This document shows positions 26,206 through 33,874 of a stretch of DNA of 64,000 nucleotides, piece after piece. The stretch covers positions 1-64,000 of the forward strand of contig JBBSQX010000014.1 in assembly GCA_038243605.1 (NCBI GenBank), read 5' to 3'. Numbering within the stretch: the stretch's first letter is position 1; each line of letters starts with the position of its first letter. Made by a program: the position numbers and the translations under genes. The notes below the pieces were generated by a model. That model saw only the letters and a program-made list of their open reading frames with translations, had not been told where the DNA came from and ran no database searches. This stretch comes from Terrimesophilobacter sp038243605 (GTDB taxonomy: Bacteria; Actinomycetota; Actinomycetes; Actinomycetales; Microbacteriaceae).

Positions 26206-27699
26206 ATGGGCGTACTCACCACACCCAAGACAGGGCCAAATAACTTGACATTCTCAGAACTCGGCGTCGATCAGGACATGGTCGACGCACTCGCCGCCAA
26301 AGGCATTCTCGAACCATTCCCCATTCAGACGCAGACCATTCCGCTTGGCCTCGGCGGCCAAGACATCATCGGTCAGGCCAAGACTGGCACCGGCAAGACT
26401 TTCGGTTTCGGGCTCCCGTTGCTGCAGGAACTTGGGCTAAACCCTGAGCCCGGAGTGCAGGCACTTGTCGTCGTTCCGACTCGTGAGCTGTGTGTACAGG
26501 TTGCAGAGGACCTCGTCACCGCGTCGTCGAACCGGGCCACCAAGGTTGTCGCTATTTATGGCGGCAAGGCGTACGAAGGCCAGATTGAAGAGCTCAAGGC
26601 TGGCGCGCAGGTCGTTGTCGGCACCCCTGGGCGTCTTCTTGACCTCGCCAGCCAGCGGATGCTGTCCCTCGCAAACGTGAAGGTCATGGTTCTCGACGAG
26701 GCCGACAAGATGCTGGACCTCGGCTTTCTCAGCGACATAGAAAAACTCTTCGCGCAGACGCCACCAGCGCGCCACACCATGCTGTTCTCCGCCACGATGC
26801 CGGGCCCAATAGTCGCCCTCGCGCGGCGCTTCATGAACCGGCCTATCCACATCCGTGCCACGGACCCGGATGAGGGCCTCACGCAGAAGAACATCAAGCA
26901 CATCGTCTACCGCGCGCACGCACTCGACAAAGACGAAGTGGTCTCGCGCATCCTGCAGTCAGAAGGTCGCGGCAAGACTGTGATCTTCACCCGCACGAAG
27001 CGCGCAGCAGCGAAACTCGTCGAGGAGCTGAACGATCGCGGATTCAACGCCGCCGCGGTACACGGCGACCTCAACCAGGAGCAGCGCGAGCGCGCCATGG
27101 CCGCGTTCAAGGCGGGCAAGAAAGATATTCTCATCGCCACGGATGTTGCAGCCCGCGGCATCGATGTGCTCGATGTGACCCACGTGATTAACCACACGAT
27201 TCCCGAAGATCACGATGCCTACCTGCACCGTGTTGGCCGCACTGGCCGCGCAGGCAAGACGGGAATCGCCGTCACCTTCGTGGACTGGGATGACATGCAC
27301 AAGTGGGGGCTGATCAACCGCGCCCTCGAGATGGGCATTCCTGAGCCGGTTGAAACGTATTCTTCGTCTCCGCACCTGTATGAGGATCTCGACATTCCCA
27401 CCGAGGCGAAGGGCCGTCTGAAGTCGGCTGGCCCGGCGCGCGAGCGCGAGCCTCGCTCAGCGACTGCGGGTCACGCATCCTCTCGTGGGCCACGTCGCGA
27501 AGGCAGTGGCGGTGGCAACCGTGAGCGCACTCACTCGTCAGAGCGTGACCGCACGCGCACACGCGGCGGCCACACCACGGATGCTCCAGAAGGCCAGAAG
27601 GCCGCAGGGGCAGGAACACACGACGGCACTGGCACAGCACGCCGTCGTAACCGCACCCGCACGAGGCGCCCAAGCACGGGCACCACTCCGCCCGCCTAA
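26206..27699 (+). CDS. DEAD-box ATP-dependent RNA helicase (RhlE-like)
   Basis: The 497-residue protein has all DEAD-box motifs: Q motif with FPIQTQTIP, motif I AKTGTGKT, PTREL, TPGR, VLDEADKML (II), SATMP (III), a C-terminal RecA domain with IATDVAARGID and HRVGRTGRAG (VI), and then a disordered R/G/T-rich tail of about 100 residues that probably binds RNA. It remodels RNA structure, for example in ribosome assembly or cold adaptation. ATG 26206 starts a few residues before the conserved core; the open frame extends 42 codons upstream without similarity. A hairpin follows at 27706. Confidence 0.93.
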   Translation: MGVLTTPKTGPNNLTFSELGVDQDMVDALAAKGILEPFPIQTQTIPLGLGGQDIIGQAKTGTGKTFGFGLPLLQELGLNPEPGVQALVVVPTRELCVQVAEDLVTASSNRATKVVAIYGGKAYEGQIEELKAGAQVVVGTPGRLLDLASQRMLSLANVKVMVLDEADKMLDLGFLSDIEKLFAQTPPARHTMLFSATMPGPIVALARRFMNRPIHIRATDPDEGLTQKNIKHIVYRAHALDKDEVVSRILQSEGRGKTVIFTRTKRAAAKLVEELNDRGFNAAAVHGDLNQEQRERAMAAFKAGKKDILIATDVAARGIDVLDVTHVINHTIPEDHDAYLHRVGRTGRAGKTGIAVTFVDWDDMHKWGLINRALEMGIPEPVETYSSSPHLYEDLDIPTEAKGRLKSAGPAREREPRSATAGHASSRGPRREGSGGGNRERTHSSERDRTRTRGGHTTDAPEGQKAAGAGTHDGTGTARRRNRTRTRRPSTGTTPPA

Positions 27700-27705
27700 C
27701 GGTGT

Positions 27706-27739
27706 CTGACCGCGACAAAGTTATGTCGCGGGGCATCAG
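27706..27739 (+). terminator. Hairpin after the RNA helicase gene
   Basis: CCGCGACA (27710-27717) pairs with TGTCGCGG (27724-27731) over a 6-base loop, with partial extension by CTGA/TCAG. It starts about 7 bp after the stop codon. There is no T-run, so it may be only a weak or Rho-assisted terminator. Confidence 0.5.
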
Positions 27740-27784
27740 GATCGACCGTGACTCTTCGTCGCCGACACATCCTTCTCGTCAACG

Positions 27785-27846
27785 ATGCGGGGTTTTGCTA
27801 ACAATGAGCTGGTTCAATCCTCAGCATTGTTAGCAAAACCCCGCAT
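27785..27846. other. Perfect 22-bp inverted repeat with 18-bp loop
   Basis: The arm ATGCGGGGTTTTGCTAACAATG (27785-27806) is repeated exactly in inverted orientation at 27825-27846. It lies between the helicase gene and the GntR cassette promoter. The arms contain T4/A4 runs but no T-run follows the hairpin on either strand except TTTT at 27853. It could be a bidirectional terminator or a protein or RNA structure element. Confidence 0.9.
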
Positions 27847-27872
27847 TGTCATTTTGGGCTTGCCTTTTGGGC

Positions 27873-27914
27873 TTGACATTGCCACCCCAACTACCTAGGT
27901 TAGCTAGTGCACTA
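27873..27914 (+). promoter_or_regulatory. Promoter and probable GntR (YtrA-type) operator
   Basis: TTGACA at 27873-27878 and TAGGTT at 27896-27901, 17 bp apart, resemble -35 and -10 boxes. Just downstream the 10-bp palindrome TAGTGCACTA (27905-27914) sits inside wider AGGTT/AACCT arms, ahead of the AAGGAGGT ribosome binding site. Position over the start site suggests autorepression by the GntR protein encoded at 27934; this is inference. Confidence 0.6.
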
Positions 27915-27933
27915 TAGAACCTAAGGAGGTGGC

Positions 27934-28293
27934 ATGCTTTCTGGAGAAGGCCCAATCTTTCTGCAGCTTGCCGAGCGGGTGGCAGAAGACATCATCAACG
28001 GCACGTACGCCGAAGATGCTGGCATCCCCTCGACGAACGAGTTCGCAACTTTTTACACCATGAGCCCCATCACCTCGGCGAAGGGCATCAACATGCTCGT
28101 CGATCAGGGAGTGCTCTATAAGAAGCGCGGCATCGGGATGTTCGTTTCCCCCGGCGCTCGGCAGCAGTTGCTCGCCGAACGCAAAGCCGCCTTCAAAGAT
28201 CTACACGTCGCGCCGCTGCTGCACGAGGCCATGCTCCTCGGCATCACGAGCGACGAACTCGCCGACATGATCAAGGAGAAGAACGAATCATGA
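27934..28293 (+). CDS. GntR family regulator, YtrA subfamily
   Basis: The 119-residue protein has an N-terminal GntR winged helix (about 5-72; PIFLQLAERVAEDIINGTY, SPITSAKGINMLVDQGVLYKKRGIGMFV) and a short C-terminal helical dimerisation tail typical of the YtrA group, without an effector domain. Such regulators usually repress an adjacent ABC transporter operon and respond to envelope stress or antibiotics. The start has a strong AAGGAGGT. The stop overlaps the ABC gene ATG by 4 bp. The palindrome at 27905 is the likely operator. Confidence 0.93.
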   Translation: MLSGEGPIFLQLAERVAEDIINGTYAEDAGIPSTNEFATFYTMSPITSAKGINMLVDQGVLYKKRGIGMFVSPGARQQLLAERKAAFKDLHVAPLLHEAMLLGITSDELADMIKEKNES

Positions 28294-29210
28294 CAACCGC
28301 TATCGACATCCGAGGCGTGAGCCGCAGTTTCGGCCAGGCAAGAGCGCTCGACAACGTGAACCTCACGGTGCCTGAGCACTCCATTCTGGGGCTGCTCGGC
28401 CGCAACGGCGCAGGTAAGACCACACTCATGTCCATCATCGCTGGGCAAGATCGCGCCACGCAGGGGCAGGTCGACGTTCTCGGTCATGCACCGTTCGAAC
28501 ACGCCGCCACTCTTCGGCAGGTCATCTACGTGCGCGATAACCAGCGCTATCCGGACGACTACAAACTGCATCACGTGCTGCGCATTGCTCCCGCATTCGC
28601 CCCCAACTGGAGCGCCGAGCTCGCGCAAGAACTCGTCGAGGCTTTCCGGATTCCCACCAAAACTCAGGTCAAGAAGATGTCTCGCGGGCAGCTCTCCTCC
28701 GTCGCTATCGTGCTCGGGCTCGCCTCACGTGCGCCCATCACCTTGCTCGATGAGCCCTACCTAGGCTTGGATGTGACCGGCCGCAACCTGTTCCACAAGG
28801 TTCTTCTTCGCGATTTCGAGGAACATCCACGCACCGTGGTGCTCTCCACACACCTCATCGAAGAGTCGGCCGCGCTTCTCGACCGGGTCGTCATCCTCGA
28901 CGAAGGCAAAGTGATCGTCGACGACGAAACCGAAAACGCACGCGACTCCGTTGTTGTTCTGAGCGGCAGTTCGGATGACGTGCACGAGGTGCTTGCAGGC
29001 CGTCGCGTTCTGCAATCCCAATCGATGGGCTCCATCACCACCGTCACCGCCACCGGCGCAGTTGATGATGTGCTGAAAAAACTCGCCGCGCAACGGGGAG
29101 TCCAGGTCGGCCGCGCATCACTGCAAGACCTCGTCTCTGCCCACGGAGAGAACCACGACGAAATCCACGGTAATGCCGAAGACGCATCCCACGAAGCGAA
29201 AGGAGCCTGA
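28290..29210 (+). CDS. ABC transporter ATP-binding protein
   Basis: The 306-residue nucleotide-binding subunit has Walker A LGRNGAGKTT (about 36-44), signature KMSRGQL (variant of LSGGQ), Walker B ITLLDEPYLGLD and the H-loop LSTHL. The last 80 residues are a C-terminal extension of the type seen in YtrB/EcsA-like ABC ATPases. It couples ATP hydrolysis to the permease encoded 5 bp downstream and is regulated by the GntR gene just upstream. The role is probably export or envelope-stress detoxification, inferred from the cassette type. Confidence 0.93.
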   Translation: MTTAIDIRGVSRSFGQARALDNVNLTVPEHSILGLLGRNGAGKTTLMSIIAGQDRATQGQVDVLGHAPFEHAATLRQVIYVRDNQRYPDDYKLHHVLRIAPAFAPNWSAELAQELVEAFRIPTKTQVKKMSRGQLSSVAIVLGLASRAPITLLDEPYLGLDVTGRNLFHKVLLRDFEEHPRTVVLSTHLIEESAALLDRVVILDEGKVIVDDETENARDSVVVLSGSSDDVHEVLAGRRVLQSQSMGSITTVTATGAVDDVLKKLAAQRGVQVGRASLQDLVSAHGENHDEIHGNAEDASHEAKGA

Positions 29211-29215
29211 GCATC

Positions 29216-29926
29216 ATGAATGCCACACTCGCAACAACGAAACTTCACCTCAACAAGCGTGAGATTACGTTTGTAGTGCCGCTGTACATCACAGGAATGG
29301 TGGCCGTGATCTCAGTACTCATCGCCCTACTATTCTTGCGTGGCGGCAGCGTACCGGGGTCGGCAGACTGGGTGACCAGCTCCCGACTCAACCCGGGCAT
29401 CATCTACGCGTTACCGGGATTCCTCGGGTACCTCGGGGTTCAGTCCGTGGCGAGGACATTCCCGTTCGCCTTGACACTCGGAACCACTCGTCGTGCGTTT
29501 GTCGGCGGCACTCTGCTGTGGGCGATCATTACTTCCGCGTACCTCACAGTGGTCTTGGCTGTCCTCGCGATGATCGAAATCGCGACCGGCCACTGGTTTT
29601 CGCACTTCTACATCTTCGACATCATCGTGCTTGGCGGCGGCAACCTTGCGCTGTTGATCCCGATTGTGTTCCTCGGCGCGCTGTCGATTCTGACAATTGG
29701 CGGGGTTTTTGGTGCCTCCTGGATTCGATATAGCGCACGTGGTCCACAGTTGATTGCCGCGAGCGTCGCCATTGTGATCATCGTCGCGCTCATCATCATC
29801 CTGCCGTCGGCACCCGCAATCATCGCGGCGTTCCAACTGTGGTGGCTGGCCGTTCTCGCGGTTGCGGTGATCGCGCTCTCCGCCGTCGGGATGTGGCTTC
29901 TTCTGCGCTCCGCGATCGTGAGGTAA
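29216..29926 (+). CDS. ABC transporter permease, six-helix type
   Basis: The 236-residue protein contains six predicted transmembrane helices (about 22-45, 62-80, 97-125, 135-165, 175-198 and 205-228). It follows the ATP-binding gene by 5 bp, with AAAGGAGC upstream of the start. Sequence alone gives no substrate; it belongs to the poorly conserved permeases encoded with YtrA-type regulators. Confidence 0.85.
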   Translation: MNATLATTKLHLNKREITFVVPLYITGMVAVISVLIALLFLRGGSVPGSADWVTSSRLNPGIIYALPGFLGYLGVQSVARTFPFALTLGTTRRAFVGGTLLWAIITSAYLTVVLAVLAMIEIATGHWFSHFYIFDIIVLGGGNLALLIPIVFLGALSILTIGGVFGASWIRYSARGPQLIAASVAIVIIVALIIILPSAPAIIAAFQLWWLAVLAVAVIALSAVGMWLLLRSAIVR

Positions 29927-29933
29927 CGCGACG

Positions 29934-30785
29934 CTACCCGAAGAACGCGGCAGAGCCTGAACTTTGAGCGAGAATTCGCTCGAGCATTGCAGGCTCTGTC
30001 GTGTTCTCGCCGAGTCGGTTCGGTTTGCCTTCACCGTGGTAGTCACTTGAGCCGGTGACGACGAGGTTGAAGCGCTCCGCAAGCTCAAACAGGCGCTCCT
30101 GAGCATCCGGAGTATTTTCCCGGTGATGAATCTCTAGACCGAAGAGCCCAGCATCCACGAGTTCGGCCATGTTAGATTCGCTCACCACGTTCTCTGCACC
30201 GCGGGTACCTGGGTGCGCCAACACCGGCACCCCGCCCGCTGCACGAACGAGTGCCGCAGCGACCCGCGGCTCGGGCGCATAATGCGGCTCGTAGTAACCA
30301 AACTTTGGGTGCAGGATGTCGCGAAAGGCTGCGCTGCGGTCGGCAGCGGCTCCGCGCACCACGAGCGCATCGGCGATGTGCGGGCGCCCGACGGTTGCCC
30401 CATGCGCGGTCTGGGCCACGACATCCGCCCAGGAGATCTCGAAGTCGGCGGCGAGCCGCGCAACAATCGACTCTGCCCTAGTGAGACGGGCCTCACGGAT
30501 GCGCAGAGTTTCTTCACGCAGTGCGGTATTTTCTGGGTCAACGAGGTAGGCGAGCATGTGCACGCTGTGCGAGCCATGCCTGGTGCTGAGCTCCATCCCC
30601 GGAACGACGATGATGCCAGTGCCCGCTGCCGCGTCGAACGCTTCTTGCCACCCCGCCGTTGAGTCATGGTCGGTGATCGCCACTGTGCCAAGACCGGCGG
30701 CAATGGCCGCACGAATAAGTTCGGTGGGCGACTCGGTGCCGTCAGACACCGTGCTGTGAGTATGAAGGTCGATAGGGCCTGCCAT
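29934..30785 (-). CDS. PHP domain phosphoesterase (RNase AM/TrpH-like)
   Basis: The 283-residue protein starts with the PHP metal motif DLHTHSTVSDGTESP and continues with AITDHDST, then later H and D ligands (VLAHPGTR, LEIHHRENT, TGSSDYHGEG). This single-domain PHP family includes E. coli YciV (RNase AM), which acts on 3',5'-nucleotide bisphosphates and 5' ends of RNA; that function is known for relatives and inferred here. It is cytosolic. It is convergent with the ABC permease (8 bp apart) and divergent from the EEP gene. Confidence 0.9.
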   Translation of the reverse strand: MAGPIDLHTHSTVSDGTESPTELIRAAIAAGLGTVAITDHDSTAGWQEAFDAAAGTGIIVVPGMELSTRHGSHSVHMLAYLVDPENTALREETLRIREARLTRAESIVARLAADFEISWADVVAQTAHGATVGRPHIADALVVRGAAADRSAAFRDILHPKFGYYEPHYAPEPRVAAALVRAAGGVPVLAHPGTRGAENVVSESNMAELVDAGLFGLEIHHRENTPDAQERLFELAERFNLVVTGSSDYHGEGKPNRLGENTTEPAMLERILAQSSGSAAFFG

Positions 30786-30830
30786 GCTGCAACTCTATTC
30801 CCGCCCGAGAACAGTTATGCTCACCAGACA

Positions 30831-31844
30831 ATGTTTCGTCGCGTGCTCGTCATCCTCACCGTTCTTGGTGCGTCACTCGTGGCCCTCGTTGTCGTGTGGC
30901 CACAACCTTTTGGCCTTCAGCGCCTGCCCGTGATCGCCCAGGCGGTGTCACTTCGGGGCGCCGCCATTGTGGCGGCCCTTTTCGTGCTGATCGTGATGAC
31001 TCTGCTCGCCGCTGTCATCCGCAGCTCACGTCGGGTGCTTGGTGCACTCGGAATCGTCGTGGCCATTTTCTGCATTGTGTCTGTCGTTGTTCTCGCAACG
31101 CGGGGCGTCGGCGATGCCTCGTTCCAAAGAAAGGGCCCTCACGACATCACCGTACTTTCGTGGAACACGCTAGGGGATGCGCCGGGCGCAAAAGTGATTG
31201 CTCAACTCGCCATGGAGACGGACGCAGATATCGTGTCCCTGCCCGAAACCACGAGCGAGACAGCCGCAGAGGTGGCCGAGATGATGCGCGCGGGAGGGCA
31301 TCCGATGTGGGCGCACACGTTCCACTACGACCTCATTTCGAAAGCGCGCAGCACGTCACTGTTGACGAGTGTTGAGCTTGGAAACTACGTCGTCGATACC
31401 GATCACCGCACCACCAATGTTCTTCCCAGCATTGTCGCGACGCCCGTCAACGGTGAGGGCCCCACGATCGTGGCGGTGCACGCGGTCGCTCCCATCCCTA
31501 GCGAACTGAACCACTGGAAACTTGACCTCACCTGGCTCGCACAGGCGTGTTCTGGCCCAAATGTCATCATGGCTGGTGACTTCAACTCCACTCTCGATCA
31601 CTTTGACGGGCTCGGAACACGCGCGGGTGCCACGCTCGGTAACTGCGTCGATGCGGGCGACGTGACCGGCAACGCCGCGGTCGGAACATGGCCGACAAGC
31701 ATGCCTCCGCTGCTCGGCGCGCCGATCGACCACGTCATGGCGACTCCGGGCTGGCACATCACCGGAATGCGCGTGATCGCGAACAGGGATGGCTCGGGCA
31801 GCGACCATCGACCGATCGTCGTGCAGCTCTCTCCCGGTCAGTGA
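30831..31844 (+). CDS. Membrane-anchored endonuclease/exonuclease/phosphatase family protein
   Basis: The 337-residue protein begins with three hydrophobic helices (about 3-25, 40-65 and 72-92) and is followed by an extracytoplasmic EEP domain. EEP motifs are present: TVLSWNTLGD, MAGDFNST, PIDHVMA and SGSDHRPIV (catalytic His-Asp). Families with this layout cleave phosphodiester bonds in nucleic acids, lipids or inositol phosphates; the substrate here is unknown. ATG 30831 starts the first helix; there is no strong ribosome binding site, and the frame is open upstream. It ends 12 bp before the aminopeptidase gene. Confidence 0.88.
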   Translation: MFRRVLVILTVLGASLVALVVVWPQPFGLQRLPVIAQAVSLRGAAIVAALFVLIVMTLLAAVIRSSRRVLGALGIVVAIFCIVSVVVLATRGVGDASFQRKGPHDITVLSWNTLGDAPGAKVIAQLAMETDADIVSLPETTSETAAEVAEMMRAGGHPMWAHTFHYDLISKARSTSLLTSVELGNYVVDTDHRTTNVLPSIVATPVNGEGPTIVAVHAVAPIPSELNHWKLDLTWLAQACSGPNVIMAGDFNSTLDHFDGLGTRAGATLGNCVDAGDVTGNAAVGTWPTSMPPLLGAPIDHVMATPGWHITGMRVIANRDGSGSDHRPIVVQLSPGQ

Positions 31845-31856
31845 CAAACTAGGGAA

Positions 31857-33344
31857 ATGGCCGAATCAACTTCCCCCGCGTCTAGCGCCCCCACCAACCG
31901 CTCAACTACTCCGGTATCCAAGCGTTTTAAGGATTACATCGCCTCAAACTGGGCCGACCGCACAGACGCTGTGCCCGCAGCCCGTGAGCAGGCACCGTAC
32001 GCTGCGGCTCGCCGCGACCGCATCTCCACGATGTACACGGGGCAGCGTCTCATTGTTCCCGCCGGTGCGGCCAAGGTGCGCTCGAACGACACCGACTACC
32101 CGTACCGCGCACACTCCGCGTTCGCCCACCTCACCGGCTGGGGTTCGGATTCTGAGCCCGACGCGGTACTCGTGATGGAACCCGTTGCCGACGGCCACCG
32201 ATCAACACTGTACTTTCGTGAGCGCGCGGGGCGTGACTCTGATGAGTTTTACGCCAATTCTCAGATCGGTGAGTTCTGGATCGGCCCCCGCCCCTCCCTC
32301 GCGCAGGTTGCCGGCGACCTCGGCATCGACGCCAAGGACCTCTCTGAGCTGAGCGTCGTACTCGATGCGATCGACGCACACACCCTCATCGTGAGAGACG
32401 CTGACCGCGATCTCACCGACCAGATTGACGGCCGTCGCCTTCTCTTCGCCGAAGCGGATTCCGCAGACTTCGAGGGGATCGAACAGAGCGGGGATGACGC
32501 ACTGGCCAGGGATCTGGCCGAATTGCGCTTGGTGAAAGACGCGTACGAGGTGGATCAGATGCGCAAAGCTGTCGACGCCACCCGGCAGGGGTTCAACGAC
32601 GTCATCGCTGACCGCCCCGCGATCGTCGCACACCCACGAGGCGAGCGGCTCGTGGAGGGCACGTTCAACCGTCGCGCCCGCGCCGACGGCAACACCGTCG
32701 GCTACGACACGATTGCGGCATCCGGTGCGCACGCGTGCATTCTGCACTGGACTCGCAACGACGGCCCGGTGAACGACGGCGACATGATCCTGCTCGACGC
32801 GGGCATCGAACTCGACAGCTACTACACCGCGGATATTACGCGCACGCTCCCCATTAATGGAAAGTTCACCGAGACGCAGCGCAAGATCTATGACGCGGTG
32901 CTTGAGGCAGCGGATGCCGCCTTCGCGATCGTGAAGCCCGGCATCATCTTTCGCGAGGTTCACGCCACCGCGATGGCCGTCATCGCGCGCAAAACGGCCG
33001 AGTGGGGTGTGCTTCCGGTCAGCGCAGAGGAGTCAATGGAGCCCGACGCGCAGTTCCACCGCCGCTACATGGTGCACGGAACAAGCCACCACCTCGGTAT
33101 TGACGTGCACGACTGCGCGGGGGCCCGACGCGACATGTACCTCGATGGCGTGGTCGAAGAGGGAATGGTATTCACCATCGAGCCAGGACTGTACTTTCAG
33201 CTAGACGATCTCAGCGTGCCAGAAGAGTTTCGTGGCATCGGTGTTCGCATCGAGGACGACATTCTGGTGACGGCGGAGGGCGCTGAGAACCTTTCGGTTG
33301 GCATCCCCCGCACGGCAGACGAGGTCGAGGCGTGGCTTAACTAG
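31857..33344 (+). CDS. Aminopeptidase P family Xaa-Pro peptidase
   Basis: The 495-residue cytosolic protein has an N-terminal creatinase-like domain (about 40-190) and a C-terminal pita-bread domain. Metal ligands are visible in order: D in LLDAGIELDSYYTADITRT (two Asp), H in HGTSHHLGIDVHD, E in FTIEPGLYF and E in GVRIEDDIL. It removes N-terminal residues preceding proline. Length agrees with actinobacterial PepP. It follows the EEP gene by 12 bp, preceded by AGGGAA, and overlaps the convergent stress-protein gene by 4 bp. Confidence 0.94.
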   Translation: MAESTSPASSAPTNRSTTPVSKRFKDYIASNWADRTDAVPAAREQAPYAAARRDRISTMYTGQRLIVPAGAAKVRSNDTDYPYRAHSAFAHLTGWGSDSEPDAVLVMEPVADGHRSTLYFRERAGRDSDEFYANSQIGEFWIGPRPSLAQVAGDLGIDAKDLSELSVVLDAIDAHTLIVRDADRDLTDQIDGRRLLFAEADSADFEGIEQSGDDALARDLAELRLVKDAYEVDQMRKAVDATRQGFNDVIADRPAIVAHPRGERLVEGTFNRRARADGNTVGYDTIAASGAHACILHWTRNDGPVNDGDMILLDAGIELDSYYTADITRTLPINGKFTETQRKIYDAVLEAADAAFAIVKPGIIFREVHATAMAVIARKTAEWGVLPVSAEESMEPDAQFHRRYMVHGTSHHLGIDVHDCAGARRDMYLDGVVEEGMVFTIEPGLYFQLDDLSVPEEFRGIGVRIEDDILVTAEGAENLSVGIPRTADEVEAWLN

Positions 33345-33838
33345 CCCTCAACCACGGGCCGCGCGAGAATCTCTTGCGCTTTTACGGTGAGCGTGGGGTC
33401 GATCATCACCTCATATTTCGCTGCGATCACCTGATGGATTGACGTGAAGTCGCGTCGGCGGCGGTTGAAGGAGTAGCTGACAATTCCGAACAGCATCCCA
33501 AACCCTGCGCCGATAAGGATGGCGGCGCCGACATAAAGGAACGAGTTGTCTGTCGGCGAAAAGATGAACAGCAGGAGGCCGAGAAAGAGCCCGAACCACG
33601 CACCGCTGGCAGCCCCGGCAAGTGCTGCGCGCCCGTAGGTCATTTTTCCGGTGACGCGCTCCACCGTGCGAAGGTCGCTACCGACGATGGATACTTGTTT
33701 CACCGGGAACTCGGCTCGCGATAGTCGATCGACGACGGCCAGCGCCTCTTCGTAAGCATCGTAGGTGCCCAGCACATCGCCTTTGGGCAGCGACGGAAAC
33801 GCTGCCGGGCGGCCCGTAATTTTGGTCTGGTTGGTCAT
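33341..33838 (-). CDS. General stress protein 17M-like membrane protein
   Basis: The 165-residue protein combines an N-terminal domain of the general stress protein 17M type (about 22-60: GTYDAYEEALAVVDRLS and VSIVGSDLRTVERVTG) with two transmembrane helices (about 72-118) rich in glycine, followed by a short C-terminal domain. It is common in actinobacteria; the exact role is unknown. It is divergent from the MgtE-like gene with 36 bp between the starts. Confidence 0.85.
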   Translation of the reverse strand: MTNQTKITGRPAAFPSLPKGDVLGTYDAYEEALAVVDRLSRAEFPVKQVSIVGSDLRTVERVTGKMTYGRAALAGAASGAWFGLFLGLLLFIFSPTDNSFLYVGAAILIGAGFGMLFGIVSYSFNRRRRDFTSIHQVIAAKYEVMIDPTLTVKAQEILARPVVEG

Positions 33839-33874
33839 CAGCCCATTGTTGCACCAGAAGGCTAGGGTTGTATC

